Source: Eleusine coracana subsp. coracana | Lineage: Eukaryota; Streptophyta; Magnoliopsida; Poales; Poaceae | Reading direction: 5' to 3' | DNA length: 64,000 nucleotides | Assembly: GCA_032690845.1 (NCBI GenBank) | Contig: CM064421.1 | Span: forward strand, 41,592,963-41,656,962 | Part shown: positions 22,806-35,700 of the stretch, piece after piece | Numbering within the stretch: the first letter of the stretch is position 1 | Layout: every line of letters begins with the position of its first letter | Notes under the pieces: model-generated | Databases searched by the model: none | What the model saw: only the letters and a program-made list of their open reading frames with translations | Told to the model about the DNA's origin: nothing | Position numbers and translations under genes: made by a program

Positions 22806-23162
22806 GATATTGTTGTTATACACACCAATGCCAGTTGATGCGGTCTTCGGTCCCGGGTTGTAGTTGAAAGTTTCGAAGGAGTAACCACACCTGGTTGTAC
22901 TGATCGATCACCGGCAGTGTCAGGGATCCAATTGACGCATTGAACATCACCGGCCATTAGCTCTTACTCAGACTTCTAGGTGTTTCAATTAAGATACCTT
23001 AAGGCTTAATTTAGAATCAAAGAGGATTTAAAAAATAAACAAGAGCTTCAAGTTGTCTTCATCCTCGTCTTCATAGTGTCGGGTTTTCACTTGTTGAAAA
23101 TCCGGTCCGTTAACGTGAATGAATACAGGACCGGACCGTAAACTTGGAGAGACTCTGTAACC

Positions 23163-23170
23163 TTCTAGAA
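23163..23170. promoter_or_regulatory. Candidate heat-shock element upstream of the Hikeshi gene
   Basis: TTCTAGAA is a perfect TTCnnGAA pair, with a near-TTC (ATC) at the next 5-bp step. It lies 175 bases upstream of the ATG. A heat-shock site would suit a gene whose family imports Hsp70 into the nucleus under heat, but one short motif can occur by chance. Confidence 0.35.
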
Positions 23171-23345
23171 ACATCTATTCTCCCCTAGAACCCAAGAGAA
23201 CCTACATCGCTTTCCAGTGCCCATGGTCTTGCTCCGAATCACCGAGGAGGAGCGCGGCTCCCTCCCTAAATGCTTCGCCGCTCACCGCCGTTAACGCAGG
23301 CACCCTAGCGGCATCCAATAAGCTGCAGCCCCCCCGCCGTCAGCC

Positions 23346-23888
23346 ATGTTCGGCGTCGTCTTCCCGGACCACACCTTCCCCCTCGACGCCACCGCCTTCG
23401 CGCAGGTGGCGCCCAACTCCTGGCTCCTCGATCTTTCGACGCTCTCGCTGGCCGCCGCGCCGCGATCTGCCGTCGTCTTCCTGCTCCCCGCCGCCGCGGC
23501 CGCGCTGCCCCCTGGCAAGGCCGTCGCCGTCTACTTCCAGGCCGCTGCCAATCGCCCCTTTGCGTTCCTAGGTGCGCTGGGCCCCACGCGCCCCTCGGCC
23601 CGCTTCCCGCTCCCAGAGGCCGGCGACGAGCCGGAGCCTCCCGTGGGCCCCCCGAAGTTGGGTGTTGCCGTAGAGGACGCGGCGGCGCTACCGCCGCCGC
23701 CCGACGAGCAGCGCGCCGAACGCGTTGCGCTCCGGGTCGGCGAGAACCTGTTCAACTTCATGCAGTCGTTCTGCGGCGCCGACGGTGGCAAGCTGGTTGT
23801 GCCCACGGACATCCTCGACCGATGGTTCCGCAAGTTTCAGGAGCGGGCCAAGAAGGATCCCTCGTACCTCAAAAGCTTCGACTTTTGA
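23346..23888 (+). CDS. Hikeshi / OPI10-like protein (nuclear import of Hsp70)
   Basis: Single-exon frame of 180 residues, GC-rich. It starts MFGVVFPDHTFPLD, with the N-terminal beta-rich domain (SWLLDL, AVVFLLP, AVAVYFQ, FAFLGAL) followed by a Pro/acidic linker (about 88-122). The conserved C-terminal part contains NLFNFMQSF and ILDRWFRKFQERAKKDP. This is the Hikeshi (DUF775) family. The animal founder carries ATP-bound Hsp70 through nuclear pores during heat stress, and plant members have a similar role. The length is close to the family norm (about 190-200). The start agrees with the conserved MFG at the N terminus. A possible 3' UTR intron follows: GTACTG at about 23897 and a TTTTTTTTCGCAG acceptor near 26570. 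This is unproven. Confidence 0.92.
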   Translation: MFGVVFPDHTFPLDATAFAQVAPNSWLLDLSTLSLAAAPRSAVVFLLPAAAAALPPGKAVAVYFQAAANRPFAFLGALGPTRPSARFPLPEAGDEPEPPVGPPKLGVAVEDAAALPPPPDEQRAERVALRVGENLFNFMQSFCGADGGKLVVPTDILDRWFRKFQERAKKDPSYLKSFDF

Positions 23889-26800
23889 GAGCAAAGGTAC
23901 TGACTGATCCAGCTGTTCATCTTGATCCGCCCTCTTGGATTCCGATTCTGCGAATTTGTTCCGTTAGATTTCCTATTCTGTTGTGTGATATCTACTGTAC
24001 AATGCCTGTTTCGTTGCAGTAATATTTATACAACTTCTACTAGTAGTTTCCAGGTTGTGATCTCTGGACGCAAATCAGGTATCTGTAGTTATGAACATGA
24101 TATCATATAGGCAACACAATTGGCAATCCAGTGTGAAATATTACAATCAATGTGAGTTTGTGATGTTGCCTGGAGCACAGTGTGAACCTGTGGGGCTGAG
24201 AGTGAGCAATTTTATTTCTCGCCCGGAGAAATTTTAAAAACTGTTCTTACCGAGCATCTATTGCATGACATATGAAAAGTTTTCCTTAGATAATGAAGTA
24301 GCAAAGCTCCATATCCCAGCCTCTTGACATCCGTAGGTGCATGTAACTGAATGATATATGCAAAGTCGGATCTACCACAAAGCACTGATTAGTCACTATG
24401 GAAGTGTGAAATCCGTTAAAACAACACCAATGTGACACACTTATTGTCCTACGAGAAAAGTTCAGGTGTTACCCCCTCTTTTTTTTTGGATAATGGGAAG
24501 AACGTATTAATCCTGGCCTGGTCTCTCAAGAAAGCTATGACCATAGCCCATAGGCCTTGACTTTCGAGCGAGTTATGGCCAGATACAATAATCGAGCCAT
24601 CATCAGACCTGTAAATCACCATGATGATAAAAAGAGAAGAGCAAATCCTCTCTGTAGCTTTATTTTCTTCCAATGTAGATGGTCGGCTTCGTAAGAACGA
24701 CGAGAATAGTTTTCAGGCGACAATCTCGGAGGAGGATGTAGCTTACATTTTAAATATGCACGTCTGTGGTTGTCAAAAAAATTACACAAAAAATATGCAT
24801 AGATAGCTCATGTCATATTCTACCATCATGCTAAAATTGAGATGCAACGGAAACTTGTGCAAGATGCAGCAAAAAAGAGAAATCAGTGTGTGAATAGTGC
24901 AGGTTGCAAGTGTTCATGTAGAACCTGCAACCTGTTACTATTCATAAGCTGATTTCTCTTTTTTATTTCTTCTTGCGAAGTGTTAGTTGCACCTCAATTT
25001 TTGCATGATGGTGGACGGTTGTATACTCTATCCATCTATAATTTTGCTGAAATTTTTAGATGCATAATTAGAGGTGCTATCATGTTTGGTAACACGGTAG
25101 CATCTAACACGCTTGTAACATAGGAACCTTTCTAATTGTCTTACATTTGTAGAAATCCTGGGCTTTGTGGTTTCAGGAATTCTGCGCTTCAACTTGGTCC
25201 TGTACACGTTATTAATAATTCAGATATAAATCCCCCTTCATCTCCAATAGCCTTACCAACTGTTGATTTACTAATCCCTGCCCTCTGTTATTTTATTGGG
25301 GGATAAGTGTCAGGTTGATTTGTCTTAAGCCTTTTGGATTAAGCAGCGGTAGAATGTTCCTCAAAAATCAGGACCAATTGCATTGTAACCATCTATTTAG
25401 AAATATATATGGAGGAACTATTTGTTTTTACGGTTTTACACTGTAATGCTAATATGCTACTTTTGCACCGTAAATCAATGGCGGTTGTGAAGCATTCGAA
25501 TAAAATTTTGCGTACATGCTAATAAGAGTAGGCAAGTTGCAGAATGATACAATAGGCATACATCTTAAAATCTAAAAAAAAATCCTAGCTAAAGTACATT
25601 ATGGCTTAATACAGTCAAGTCTTGAAGAACTACTCTGTTAGAGTATTTCAGGTTTCAGAATCTCAAGCAGTTGCAAAATAATACAAAAGGCAGACTGCTT
25701 AAAAATCTAAAAAAATTCCAGCTAAAGGACACTGGCCCAATACAATCTATGTTAGCCACAACTCACACGAACTGAAAGTGGAAGTGAACAGAGCTGCATT
25801 TTATGACTCTCTCTATATATATATCAAAAGATACAGGGCCTAGTGGCCTTCTAAAACTAAGGCATGGCGTTTGACGTGGCCTGCCTGACCTGGGAGTTGA
25901 GCTCCATTAACTGAAAACAAAACTTGACACTGAAGTAAATTATGACGCATACTAACTAGCAATCAATTGACATTTAACTAACCTACACACAAGGCTTATT
26001 CAGCAGTCTAGCGAATACTATTCTCAAAGTAGTCTGCAGAGTGTTGCAGGTCTCAAATTCTGTTCAGATATTTTGATCGACCAAAGGCTTTGTGGCCCAG
26101 TTTTATAGAAAGCAAAAATAAACGTTCAGGTATTTTGCTTGTTACCACTACTATGACAGAAGAACGCAAACTGTCATGAATAACTGTTTTGTGGTCAGTG
26201 TTCCTATACTAATTTGTTGGCAAAAAGGAAAAAATCTGGAAGCACAATTGGAATTGAAGCTCCAGTTCTGGGCTTTTTGCAAACTGACAGGTCCTTGGTA
26301 GTCTACTAGTCTTCGGAATGATCTAATAATGGTTGTATCTTTTTCACGACCATTTTCGTATGAATAGGAGGACATGCACTAAAAAAGATTTATTCCAACT
26401 GAAAAAAAAGGCGATAAACACCATGAGTCTTTCCCTGTTTAAACAAGTTGAATTATAAAACTCCAGTTCTGGTGAACTATCATGACAAATAATTACCCTT
26501 TCACCACATTGCCCATCAGGTGATCTGTTTTAGTGTTTCTTTTTTTTTATGTAACTTTTTTTTTCGCAGGTCATTTCACAGTTCACCATGTGGGAAGATG
26601 GAGGGATCTGTTGGTTAGTAGAACTGCATGCAGATAGGCACCCAATGACCCAATGTTTGTACAAGGTTAGGCTTTGTAGGAGCTATGACTTAATCAAGTT
26701 GCTTCTGTAGCTTCTTTGTTTGTAGCAGAGCAGCGACACCAAAGCATGACCAAATCCAAACGGTATCGTGTTGGAAGTTGTACAAAAACACATCGGGTAA

Positions 26801-27554
26801 TTCTGCTTGGAATGCCAGCCGCTTGGTCTGGACCGAGCACCAAGATGTATGATAGAACTTTGTTTCTCATAGTTCTCAGTGTCGTACTCTAGTTTTACCA
26901 ATGCTTACTGTTATGTACAATAATCGACATGTTATAGGTACTACTGAAACGGCCATTCATGTGAGCGGCACCTACTGCTGGAGATCTAAAAGTATCAAAT
27001 GCTGCGTAACGTGGAAACCCCATGTGAGGGTAGAAAGAATCTCGGTTGGCTGCCTGCCTTGTGTGAACTGTAATCGAATAAGCAAAGACACTTCTTGCTC
27101 TGACAAAAAGGTATCTGTTAGATTTCCATAGCACACAATTGTCATCCAATAGATAAGAGTACAAGGCAAGATCACATTCAAAGCAATTATCCACAACCTG
27201 TAGTGCGGAACTTCAGACAAGAAATAAAGAGTGAACACTCGTTAACAAAACACAATTTCACAATCACCTAATGTAAGACTTACAACTTGATTCAAGTACA
27301 GAAAACAAAACATGAATGTTTGATATTATATCTACAAGCAATCTTATCTAAATCCAGTCACAATCTTTTGTCAATCATCAGAAATATTAACAGCTAAACA
27401 TACACTAGTCCAATCTTGAGACTATCCATACTCCTCACCAAGAAGTCCCCTCCCTAACCTAAAACGTCACAAAATCAGTATCAGCAGAACTTCACGTGTT
27501 GAACAGTGAAAGAACCTTGGAACCACTAGAACAAAACGCATGAAGATCTCATAC
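23889..27554. other. Region between the Hikeshi and MAP65 genes
   Basis: No protein gene is supported. It contains a long hairpin (24822-25012) and a strong polypyrimidine acceptor near 26570 followed by exon-like sequence to about 26900, which may be the last untranslated exon of the Hikeshi transcript. The right end should hold the MAP65 3' UTR. Confidence 0.45.
24822..25012. repeat. 191-bp imperfect hairpin (about 80-bp arms)
   Basis: ACCATCATGCTAAAATTGAG at the left is matched at the right by the inverse of CTCAATTTTTGCATGATGGT. The inner parts (AGAGAAATCAG, GAATAGT, GCAGGTTGCA and their inverses) also pair, leaving a short loop. It may be a foldback MITE or a small-RNA hairpin. It has no coding frame. 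Confidence 0.75.
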
Positions 27555-30500
27555 TTAGTGCAGATATAATGGAGAATCAGGTTCTGAGCCGCTGATTGAG
27601 GCAAAGGATGACATGCTATCGTCCTTGGAAGCTGTCGAGAAGTTCAGTGGAGCGGGTGTCAGCCGCCTGTTTTCCTTGAAATAGTTATTGTACCGGCCAG
27701 AATATGAGCGCGGGGTTAGAAGCTCAGGTGTGGCACTGCCAGCTGAAACTCGGCGGGGCACTGGGGTCATGAATCCAGCGCCATTTCCATTTGGATGGTG
27801 GCTGCTATTGCGCCTGTTGAAGCTGCTTGTCTTTTTGGGACTAGGTTTTGACCCAAAAATCAACTCTTTCTCCTTAAGCAATAAACTTTGCAGCTTCTTC
27901 TGATCCTGTAATAGATTTAAGTCAGAAAATACAGGAGCTAGAGATATTTTCTTGTGGATGCAATGCCCAAAAGAGTAGATGATAGAGCATTTTACCCGGC
28001 TGCGCCTCCTGTCTTCATCCCTTTGCGCTCTTCTAAGTTTTTGCTCTTCCAGAATGGCAACCAAACGAACCTTCACATGCAAATTAGTATTCGTTGATTT
28101 TGATTATATAGAACATATCTAGTCATCCAATTTTTTCGTAACTTTGGTGAATAGCTCTGCGACTTACTCCATCGTATAAAAATGGCACATTCCTCTCATC
28201 CTCCCATGCAAAAGTTTTGGCTATCAAGTTGTCAATCATTGCTGCAGAAAACAGAGTAGTTTACAATCATACTACATACCAAGTAAAATGGTGATTGTAA
28301 GCAGATTTAGGACATGGGGAAAATGAGTAGGTTTCACTTGTGATGTTTTTTGTTCGAGTATGTTAGGATTTCATCAACAGAGTTAAACCAACCAACATAA
28401 TGTCATGATGGCTTTCATTTCCACTTACATAGTTCCAAAAATAAATTAGAAGAATGTAAGCAGCTGCAGAAAGGAAGACTCACTTGGAATTTTCTGGACA
28501 AGTACCCTTGCCTTTTCTGCACGCTTGAGATTCAAGTGGGCACCCCTGCCAGCACTATACCTGTTATTATCCTGAAGAAGTAAACATGTAAACATCGAAG
28601 CTGTTACTGAAAACATGAATTGAGCTGAGGCGCAGATTCTATATTGTTAGCCAATCTGAATATTTAACACTAACATGTTAATAGAAAACATGTGGAAAAT
28701 ACACTCAGTCCATGCATTAAACAATATACATTTTATGAATAAAAGAATCCTACTTGGTTATATTCCTCAAGCCAAGTCTCTTCATCACACGCTGATAGCC
28801 ATTTATCCACTCTCTCCATGATATCTTTCCTTGTTAAGGATTCTTCATTTGCTTTGGTTATTTGCACTTCAATGCTGGAAAGGAGCTCACAAGGATCGAC
28901 TAGACCTGAATGTTGAATGTTCTTAGTTTATTCAAAATATTCATCATTGGCAATTTTTTAGCATATGCCATCTCAGCAAGACAAATACCAGAATCAATCA
29001 ATGCAACGATCTTTTCTGGTGCTGTGCTCATATCCGGCTCCATATGTGCATGTCTGCAGATATCTTCTAGTTCCAACCTTTTCTTAAGGACAAGCTCCTT
29101 CATTCGACTTGCCTTTTGTTTAGTTAACATTTCCACTTCCTCTTCTGTCTAAAGAAACAGTATAGTAGTCAGCATAAATCACAGCATGTTAATTAAACAT
29201 CAACTCACAGATGGTTGTCAAACCTCCTGAATTGTCTCCAATGACAGAATGCCAGGGGAAGTGATTTCTTCCTCGGTGGATCCAAGAACACCTGCTACTT
29301 TGGCAAAGTGTCCCCTCTCTTGTTCAGTTGACTCCATCAGATTCCATAATTTGTGAAGCTTTTCCACAATATCTTGCAACTGAATACATGGCCAAATTAT
29401 TAGAGAAACTAATACCTCCCCCTCCCCTCCCTAAAAAAAAGTTACCATCCTAGTTTAGCAATGGGGAATCACCTTCAAAACTCGTGTCTTCTTTTCTGCT
29501 TTAAGCTTCAGGATAGCCTGAGTAAGACCTTCAAGGGTGCTATCGCTAATATTTGTTGAATGTTCCGAGTTGGTTCCATGCAAACTGGGATGTACCTCTT
29601 TAACTGTTTTTGCAAAATCCATCCCAAGAACTGCACATAAGCAGTGGACTTCATCCACATATATGAAGACCTTTTGAAGGCGATCTGACTGAACAGAAAA
29701 AAGGAGAAAAACATAATTTTCTTTTACCAAGAAAAAATTATATGGTCTGACTTATGTCGATTTGATAACTGGATTGAAAAGTTCCACAAATAACGAATTT
29801 CAGTCAAATCGTTGTTACCTTCTCCTTCTGAAGATTGCGCAATTGCATTTGAAGATCAGAAAGCCTTCTGGTTGACAAGTCATTATCATCATTGAGATGT
29901 TTGACCGAACCATCATTGTTCTGATAACTGTGATCAGAAATTTGTGCCTTTATCTTCTCAATTTGAGATAGCACATTTGAGATCTGTTTGATTCGTTCTT
30001 CTTTCTTTGCCCTAAGATCTTCCAAGAGAGGTGTAACTGCAGCAAGTTGATCTTTCAACGATGTATGTTTTTCATTGACCTACAGATGAATATCTCATAT
30101 CACTAAAAAGGTAAGACTATGCTGGTTTAATTCAGACTGTACAATGAGATGAGCAGCATGCTTTTTGGCTCTGCAAAATTAACCATGATTCTGAAACATA
30201 TGATATATACTAGTAATCTAGAATGCATGAAGGCATAATATTTCAGCTTTGTTTGACACACTTTTTTAATTTATCACCATCTTAACACTCCATATGCAAA
30301 CAACTTCTTTCCACGACTTCTGATGCACATCGAAGCAGTGGATCAGAAGACCCCACAATTTTATTTGCACAGATGCCATTATAAAATACACTGCACATGA
30401 AATCTAACTATATTATCATGAAATGGGTTGCAAAATGTGGTTGAACAAGATGCACCATGCAGGTAGGTTTAAATTATAAGAAAGCGCCATATTCAATAAT

Positions 30501-32578
30501 TTTCAACTAACGGGTTCCTCAAGCTGATTTTATACAACTTGTTTCTAGTGTACCCATCTGACATGATAATGCACCAACCAAATGACTCGGTTGCTGAGTT
30601 GCGCGTGTCACTATGCTATGTTTCCATCATTAACTAGAAAACGATGGCCAACCTGCAGAATATCATATATTCTAAACAAGGTGCAACCAAACGAAGATTT
30701 CAACACTTGTTATATCCCAGGTGACAGACAAATCAAAACATAGAATCATATGATCCATGACAACACCTTCAACGTTCATAGGTCCAATGCTTGAGAAAGA
30801 AGCAAAAATATAAATTCTGACAAATATACCTTAAATTGTGGGCTATTTTCACCTATAGAAGCAACTAGAGCTTTAAGCTCAGCTTCTTTTGCCATCAGTG
30901 ACTGACGAAGTTGGGATCTCTCGGCATTGGCACTATCAACCTTTCGACGGTACACACGCATGCACTCCATTTCGAGTTCTTGGAACATGCGATCTTTGTC
31001 TTGCCCATGCTCCCCAATTTCTGTCCATATTTGCTAAAACAAAGTTTATTTGTCAGATGATCAAACAAGACAGAAAAAATGTATTAAACACAATAAACTT
31101 CTTCATAAAAGCTTCTGCAAGAACATTAATATCATTTAGACCTGTGCTTTGGTATGGTGACAAGCGAGGGGATTTTTTTACCCCAACCCGTAAATTCGCT
31201 CCCACTAGGAGTCGAACACGGAACATTAATACCATTTAAGATTGCTCCACGCAACTAAAAACAAAGGGAGTTGCTAATTTTTAGGCGACTGAAAGTTTCT
31301 GGAACTTTCAGTCATCGCTTTTGAGCCATAGATTCTATATCAAACGGTTTCTAATTATTATACAAGAAAACCTATAAAAAATCAAAACACAAAGTAACAA
31401 AACATTGACTGAAACTTTCAGGCGACTGAAAGCTAGGAAATCCGAAAAACAAAAGAGAACATATCATGGCAATATGGCATATATTGGCTGTTAATGGCTC
31501 GATGAATAAGCACAGGGTGCACGTCAATAAAAGGAAAACAGAACACACAATTCAGGCTATCAAGAATACAAAGAACGTCCATGAGAGACAAAAGGACGTG
31601 TGACTTGCGATTCTCTAACCAGGCCCCTCCTTGATAGAATTGTTATCATAAAACCAATCTAGAAATTTTCAAATTTCAGTTTCTCAAAACTCTTTGAAGA
31701 TCATTACAGTACTTTCAGAAGAAAATTAAGCAAGTAATAGCTCATGAGTCGCATATCAAATTTTGAGCACCACGATGTGACTATGTTCGTAATATAATGT
31801 GCATTTCAAGAAATAAGATGAAGTCCTGCCTAACATGATATCTTTTGTTTTTCTTTCTCTTGCTACATAAACCAGTGCCATAATAGGAATCCACCTAATT
31901 GCGATACAAAATTACATCATTGATGTTATTTTAAGCTTCCTCTAGCCTCCAAAATACATAACTCTGTCAAATGGCTTATGAATTCTAAATTTAAATCAGT
32001 GAGACAAATTTCTGAATTCCCCTTTCAGCTTAAGAAGCGTGAAAACTGAAAAACGAGACGGTAAGGGTAGAGCAAAACAGAGATTGCGCCTTTTAACCTC
32101 AAATTGAGAGAGCTGCAGGAAGAACCTACAAATTTCCTAGTGTTCTCTAAATAATAGCATCGCCTCAAAGGAACGCCGCCTGGGGGGGGGGGGGGGGGGG
32201 GTCGCTTTTGGAGAGAAATTGTGCTTGTGTTCAAGAACTATGAAGCTGTCAGAATCTCGAAACGGGCTAGAAATTGAAATTTGCAACTTCTGAGACAAGC
32301 AAACATCCCTTCTCTGTCTCATAATTGAAAAAGAAGAAGCAAATCGAGAAACCAAACATCTTCAAAAAGCGGCCTGCTCCTTCTAAATCCGCACAGCACT
32401 TCAGGAAGAAACAGAGCAAATCAAGGACTCGGCGAACATCCATAACCGAACAAGATTTCCTTCTAGCGGAGAAACGCACCTCAAGCTCGCGCAGCAGCGC
32501 GCCGCACGGCGTGTCGAAGCTAATGCTGGCCCGCACCGCCTTGTCCAGGCCATACCCTGCCATGACCATCTCGCCCAT
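27555..32578 (-). CDS. MAP65: MAP65 (PRC1/Ase1 family) microtubule-bundling protein
   Basis: Eleven coding exons, all GT..AG, give one frame of 611 residues: 32480-32578, 30830-31033, 29819-30079, 29473-29688, 29224-29379, 28989-29148, 28754-28905, 28484-28571, 28168-28241, 27996-28070, 27555-27905. The N-terminal part (CGALLRELEQIWTEIGEHG, then MECMRVYRRKVD) is the MAP65 dimerisation coiled coil. The middle rod contains VDKWLSACDEETWLEEYNQD and RYSAGRGAHLNLKRAEKAR. The conserved microtubule-binding end is YDGVRLVAILEEQKLRRAQRDEDRRR. The basic Ser/Thr-rich tail has several TP sites (TPVPRR, TPRSYS, TPAPLN), typical of cell-cycle kinase control. MAP65 proteins cross-link antiparallel microtubules in the phragmoplast and cortex. 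I cannot assign the subfamily number. Intron 1 (1446 bp) holds a SINE fragment and a run of 20 G. The next MAP65-like ATG codon is MVMAGYG three residues in; the first ATG was chosen. Confidence 0.93.
31138..31220 (-). mobile_element. 5'-truncated SINE fragment in MAP65 intron 1
   Basis: The minus strand reads GTGTTCGACTCCTAGTGGG (a pol III B-box-like GTTCGACTCC) then GAGCGAATTTACGGGTTGGG and an A-run with CCCCTCG, as in grass tRNA-derived SINEs. It is flanked by 17-bp direct repeats GAACATTAATA(T/C)CATTT (31121-31137 and 31221-31237, one mismatch), a target duplication. The A box is missing. Confidence 0.7.
32182..32201. repeat. Run of 20 G in MAP65 intron 1
   Basis: Uninterrupted G homopolymer on the plus strand (C on the sense strand), between ordinary intron sequence. 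Its exact length is likely to be uncertain in any assembly. Confidence 0.95.
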
Positions 32579-32737
32579 CTCTTCTTCCGCTTCTCTCTCT
32601 CCCCACAAGGAGAGAGAAGAGGCGACTAGAAGCAAAGAAGGCACCTTTCCAGTGCCGCTCGCTCCTCCCTCTTCTCCCCTCCTTGCCCTGCTTACCGCCC
32701 TTGTACCAATGGAACTATGGAAGGCCAAGAACTCCAA

Positions 32738-35700
32738 CTCAATGACACTTCACAACCACCCTGGTTCTGGAGAGAAGGCGGGAGAGATGCGCAGCGGTGG
32801 TTGCTCGGTTATATATGGATCTCACTCGAGTAAAGTTGGCCACGGAAGGGAAAGAAAACGAGGTGAAAAAGACGAGAGGTAGGAGAAGAGGAGAGGGGGC
32901 TGCTTGTGAATAGCAAAAAGTAATCGGAGTTGTTTTTGTTGTAATAAAAAGGTGACCAACAAAAGCTTCCTTGTCTTCCTAATGCGGTTCGGCAATAGGC
33001 TGCCACAAGAATTGCCTTTTTCTGCTTGGTTTTTCTAAAGTCTTTTGTCCGCAGGATGTGGTGACAAGATCTGAGGTTTTGTAACTATATACTGTACTAC
33101 AGTCAAGGCTTTAACTAATTTTTGTCATGTCTTTTCTGTTTTTACTGCTTACTAGTACGACTTTACAACATTAGCTTTACCACTGGAGGAGACAGGAGAG
33201 GTGTTTATGCGTGTTTCATAACATCAAATGTGTGGTGTTATTACATCTACCTCTCGATAAGATCAGTGAAATTTCGTGGGGCTACAGTTATGCCAACTAG
33301 TCCAGCCAAACACAGCTAATAACTTAGATGGATCGCTTTGTTTCATCGTACATTTCAAGTTACACTCCGTCGAGGAGTGGTCCACAGCACCGCAGCTCGA
33401 ATGCGATCTGAACCCTCCCACGTTTACCAACCTAATTAGCACCACTCTTGATTGTAAAGTAGATATACGGTGTAATTAGGAACAGTCGCAGTGAATACTA
33501 AACGGTACTGCCGGTTGACAGTTCCTGCCGACCGTTAGCCAATAATTGCATGCTGATAGCATCACATTTATGCAGGAAGAGTTGACTGGAAAAAATGTGC
33601 TCCTATCCGATGTGTTGTTGTAGGTTTACTAACTCCCTGTGACTGCGAATGAATCTGAAAGTTCTGAACCACCAAACTCCACATGCACAGTATGAGGAGC
33701 CATGCCCTGATGCCCATGTGATGCTGAGGTCAACCTCCATAGATTAGGAAAAGCCACTGCATTAACAAACTTTAAAGTTAGATTAAACAAATTGCTACTG
33801 GATCTAGATTTCAGGAGCAGTTGTCCTTCCAGTGATCCAGTCTCAGGCTATCCTCACAGTGAAGTGCACACAAACTGCCAAGTGTTACTTGCGTCATTCC
33901 CAGATGCAGTTTCTGCTCTGCTCACATGCTGATCAGCGATGAATTCCTGACAGATTTATCAGCCTGTTTTCCTCATCAGTAGCATCAAAACAAGCACTGC
34001 ATGGTGGTCATGTGTAGTGAACAGCAGAAAGGGAGGAGCCTCTCATGAGTCTCTCATTCCTTCACAATGAGTCAGTGACATCTCTGCCAGCTTGTCTGGC
34101 CAAACAATGAGTACTACAAACGCAATCCATCTGAAATTCAGAACCTGGTGACTTAATACCACATGTTCACATGTTTAATTGATTTCATGCATTTATTTTC
34201 TTTTGAATTCTTTAATTCTGGAGTTGGTGTATGAGTCCAAGAAATCCTCAACTTTCTAATGAACAAAAATCTGTCACTCACTCAAAACTTGTTTATCATT
34301 TTTGTGATCTTCATAGTGGTTGAACTGGGGGACAAGGAATGAAAGGGCAGATATTTATGTGCATGCTTCAATACTTTTGGCTGAGCGTGCAGTACTTTTT
34401 AATTACTCTTAATAAAAATTAACTAAGCTAATTGTACTTTTACTTAGAAGCTAAAACTAATTGTACTGATAGGAAGAATTAAATTTGAAATATTAGGGCA
34501 AATCTTGCTGATCGTTATGTTCGTACATTGACATATCGTATTCGTTTCAAGTAATGTTGTGTACGTCCTTACGTACCTCTTTGTGTACGTCGTCTTGTCG
34601 GCATGTGCGTTGTTAGGCGATGACCCATAGGATAGTCTCTATTGTAAAGAAAGGTCTGTTTTTCTTTGTACAAAATACCCGTGAGTGTGCAAACTGCAAA
34701 TACACACCCACTCCCTAGTCTTTCTACCTTTCCTTACATGTCGCGGCAAGATTGCTATCACCTAAACCGGTTGCTGCAAAGGGGAGAAGAAACAAATGGC
34801 ACGTATGTTCCTTAGTGAAGTATGGATGCAGATGGAGTGTAGGGCAAGGCAACGTCGAATTCGAAAGGATCCTGCACCAAATCCACATCATTGGGAAGGT
34901 TGGATTTTTTTTTTCCACGACAACAACTCTGTCCATTTTTTCGCCGAATTCCGTCCATGATAAGATCAAGAAAGGGCATCATTATTGGTGTAATTGGGAC
35001 CCCTCCAAGCAATCAACTGCAATTCAATGGCTCCAATCCGAGCACCAATTATTTGATTTGGTTGCTTAACCGATAAACTTATCATTATCTTTTCGAGGTC
35101 CCTGCTTGCCATGCCTATAATTCAAACCTAATTAGCTCAAAAAGTTTATATTTTTTCCTCCGCATGGGACAGTACTTTCTTGCAGATTTGCATTTTGCAG
35201 TCAATTATCTTTGGACTGTTGCTGACATTTTTTTCCTTTTGTTATTTATACATCACTGACTGAAGCAGACCTTGAGTCACTATCAAAACCTGCCACACTG
35301 CATTACACTGGCAGGGTTGATGTATAATATACTTGTAAATGCATGCAATTTACGCACGGGAAAATACATGTCAGAAGAGAAAAGGAAAGAAATGTGACTG
35401 CCTAACGGCTTCAGATAAACCTTTCATGTCTCCAGCTGTACGTGGTTCGTGGAACTATCAGCACTGAACAGAAAAGCAAATGGCCACGTATGTAGTATCT
35501 ATCTTCTCTTCTAGTCTTCTTGCAATGATATGCACATAATTCAGACAGTTCAAAGATACATATTAATTTGTTGGATATTGCAGCTATATTTGTTTTGCAG
35601 TAGCCAATCATTGGATAATCATTCATTTGCGGATAGAAAATGAGCATTTTTTTTTTAGTGGTTTCAAAGTGAGAACCTGCAGCGAGCTAACACATGCGGA

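Noticed and set aside
34724..35076. Overlapping frames on both strands that at first looked like a LINE zf-RVT fragment
   Set aside because: No CxxC, HLxxC or WKERN motif could be found in either strand.
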